From contig JAQYWC010000066.1 of NCBI GenBank assembly GCA_030145245.1, positions 1 to 64,000 of the forward strand: DNA of 64,000 nt, in the 5' to 3' direction. Of this stretch, positions 62,523 through 64,000 are shown one piece after another. The position numbers and the translations under genes are program-made. Source of the stretch: Desulfobacterium sp. Its GTDB lineage: Bacteria; Desulfobacterota; Desulfobacteria; Desulfobacterales; Desulfobacteraceae. The number at the start of each line of letters is the position of its first letter. Within the stretch, counting starts at the first letter, position 1. The notes below the pieces were generated by a model, which saw only the letters and a program-made list of their open reading frames with translations, had not been told where the DNA came from and did not search any database.

Positions 62523-63329
62523 ATGAGCCGGGAATTTTTCCACAAAGATCCCGGCCTGCCCTTTGCCGAGTGCCGCTATACCACAAACAGCGGCCGCCAC
62601 TACAAACCCCACATGCATAAGACCTTCAGCATCGGGGCCATAGATCAGGGGGAGGTGGTCTACCAGGTCAACGGCCAACCCGCCCTTCTCAAGCCCGGCA
62701 CCCTTGCCCTCATCAATCCGGAACAACTCCACGCCTGCAACCCCACCCAACCGGCCAGGCGCAGTTACTACATGCTCTACCTCACCATGGAGTGGTGCCT
62801 GAACCTCCAGCAGTCCCTGTGGAAGACAGACACCTTTATCCCGGTAACTGCCGTTGCCCTGGAAGACGAACTTCTCTACGGGCAGTATATCGACCTCATG
62901 GATTTGATGACAAGAAAGGAAGAGGTACTGGACAAGGAGCAGCTGCTGGCAGAGCTTGTGGGAACCGTTTTTACGAGGGTCTGCGAACATGGCGAAAAAC
63001 CCGGCCACCTTGCTATGGATATAAAATCGGTAAAGGGGCAGTTGGGTAAAAACCTCCACCGGGAACTGACCCTGGCCCAGCTTGCCGAAAACCTCCGGGC
63101 CAACCCCTACACCCTGCTCAGGCAGTTCAAGCGGGCAACGGGCTTAACGCCCCACGCCTACAGGATGAACTGCCGGATCGAGCGTGCCAGGCAACTCCTG
63201 CAACAGGGGATGGCGGTGTCCCAGGTGGCCCTGGAAAGCGGTTTTTTCGACCAGAGCCACTTTCACCGCCATTTCAAGGCCATGACCACGGTGACCCCAA
63301 AAGAGTACCAGGTCAATTTTATACAATAA
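62523..63329 (+). CDS. AraC-family regulator of the D-amino-acid gene set
   Basis: This 268-residue regulator has an N-terminal cupin-type sensor domain (HYKPHMHKTFSIGAIDQGEVVYQ, LALINPEQLHACNP). Its C-terminal AraC helix-turn-helix pair is ELTLAQLAENLRANPYTLLRQFKRATG and VSQVALESGFFDQSHFHRHFK. It lies 13 bp after the DUF1611 gene and probably controls the operon. Confidence 0.92.
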   Translation: MSREFFHKDPGLPFAECRYTTNSGRHYKPHMHKTFSIGAIDQGEVVYQVNGQPALLKPGTLALINPEQLHACNPTQPARRSYYMLYLTMEWCLNLQQSLWKTDTFIPVTAVALEDELLYGQYIDLMDLMTRKEEVLDKEQLLAELVGTVFTRVCEHGEKPGHLAMDIKSVKGQLGKNLHRELTLAQLAENLRANPYTLLRQFKRATGLTPHAYRMNCRIERARQLLQQGMAVSQVALESGFFDQSHFHRHFKAMTTVTPKEYQVNFIQ

Positions 63330-63381
63330 CCCTGTGACCAACAGGGGCTATGGTGTTGCTTAAAAAAAGGAGAAGCAACCC

Positions 63382-63990
63382 ATGGAATTTTTAATTATCG
63401 CATCCACCCATTTCCTGGCGCTCCTGAGCCCGGGACCCGATTTTTTTCTTATCCTGCAAACAGCCCTGAGGCTGCCCCTGCGTTACGCCTTTGCCGTGTG
63501 TGCCGGCATTGCCGCTGCAAACGCGCTTTATCTTGCCATTGCAGTGGCAGGCCTTGAAGCGGTAAAGGAGATGACCGTTTTGATGCTGGTCCTGAAATAC
63601 CTTGGCGGCGCCTACCTGGTCTACATCGGCGTGCTCCTGATCAAGGCGCCCAAACGCGCCATGGACGGGGCCGGGAAAGCAGGGTGTATCCATGCCAGAA
63701 GCATGAAACGACAGTTCACCCTTGGCTTCATGTCCGGAATACTCAACCCCAAAAATGCGGTGTTCTATCTCTCCCTCTTTACGGTGATGGTCTCGCCCAC
63801 AACCGATCTTGGCCTGCGAATCTTCTACGCCTGCTGGATGACGGCAACGGTCCTGTTCTGGGACATGGGGGTGGCGGTGATGGTGGGGAACCCGGTGGTG
63901 AAAAAAAGACTGGGACGGTGGATCTTTGGCATTGAAAAGATATCCGGCGCCGTGCTGACCCTCTTTGGCATCCTGTTGACCATCCGGTAG
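63382..63990 (+). CDS. LysE/RhtB-family amino-acid exporter
   Basis: This 202-residue membrane protein has six hydrophobic segments. The LysE motif LALLSPGPDFFLILQTAL is at the N-terminus, with KYLGGAYLVYIGVLLIK and GFMSGILNPKNAVFYLSLF further on. It follows the AraC gene by 52 bp with AAGGAG upstream. Such exporters remove excess amino acids, consistent with the adjacent catabolic genes. The stop codon is 10 bp from the window end. Confidence 0.92.
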   Translation: MEFLIIASTHFLALLSPGPDFFLILQTALRLPLRYAFAVCAGIAAANALYLAIAVAGLEAVKEMTVLMLVLKYLGGAYLVYIGVLLIKAPKRAMDGAGKAGCIHARSMKRQFTLGFMSGILNPKNAVFYLSLFTVMVSPTTDLGLRIFYACWMTATVLFWDMGVAVMVGNPVVKKRLGRWIFGIEKISGAVLTLFGILLTIR

Positions 63991-64000
63991 GAGGATCTCC

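Overview
The window looks like chromosome from a sulfate-reducing Desulfobacterota bacterium, probably Desulfobacterales. The evidence is NiFe-hydrogenase maturation genes, an HdrD-like iron-sulfur protein, a HesB-like protein of the deltaproteobacterial selenoprotein family (here with Cys), PEP-CTERM surface proteins, and REP-like GGGGTCAGRC elements. Genus is inferred, not proven. No rRNA, tRNA, CRISPR array or integrase gene was recognised.

Layout. 1-3.6 kb: a chemoreceptor followed by two near-identical family-3 solute-binding proteins. 3.7-8.9 kb: a minus-strand hydrogenase maturation operon hypC-F-D-E plus trmO, interrupted by a perfect 28-bp hairpin. 9-14 kb: a toprim-like primase relative, a RelE-like toxin, a HesB-like protein, an HdrD-like Fe-S protein, a small membrane protein and a radical SAM protein whose Shine-Dalgarno lies in a hairpin. 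14-18.5 kb: a sensor-kinase operon with a PrmA-like methyltransferase, then prmA itself. 18.5-23.9 kb: ftsE-ftsX-envC-like-ctpA-divergent polysaccharide deacetylase (cell division and peptidoglycan). 24-27.2 kb: dnaJ-queD, a menG/ubiE-type methyltransferase and an SH3-domain protein. 27.3-33.3 kb: a surface-protein region with three PEP-CTERM proteins, a dockerin-bearing protein next to a cohesin-like PEP-CTERM protein, and a DUF1573 protein. 33.4-44.1 kb: a complete Tad/Flp pilus operon. 44.3-45.5 kb: a CRP/AraC hybrid regulator behind a cobalamin riboswitch and terminator. 45.9-60 kb: a type II secretion operon (gspG-H-I-J-K-L-M-N-C-D-E, a YidD-like gene, a TPR gene), with gspF separate and reversed. 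An AT-rich integron-type gene cassette sits between the TPR gene and gspF. 60.2-64 kb: a D-glutamate-type catabolic set (enolase-superfamily epimerase, DUF1611 protein), an AraC regulator and a LysE-type exporter.

How the parts may work together. Four promoters (29.2 kb minus, 29.4 kb plus, 44.2 kb minus, 45.85 kb plus) share one architecture: three AGCA-type repeats at fixed offsets 0/+21/+35, then GTAT exactly 21 bp after the third. They drive a PEP-CTERM gene, a small anchored protein, the Tad pilus operon and the T2SS operon. The 21-bp period is typical of AraC-family sites, and an AraC-type regulator under a cobalamin riboswitch lies between two of the targets. This suggests a B12-responsive regulon for surface structures. 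One of the four transcripts also starts with a GEMM-like (cyclic dinucleotide) riboswitch. These links are inference; the repeats, spacings and riboswitch cores are directly visible.

The other notable feature is a lone VCR-like attC site with an adjoining cassette gene. Its product carries a HEPN-like RNxxxH motif, and its reading frame is broken at a run of six G.
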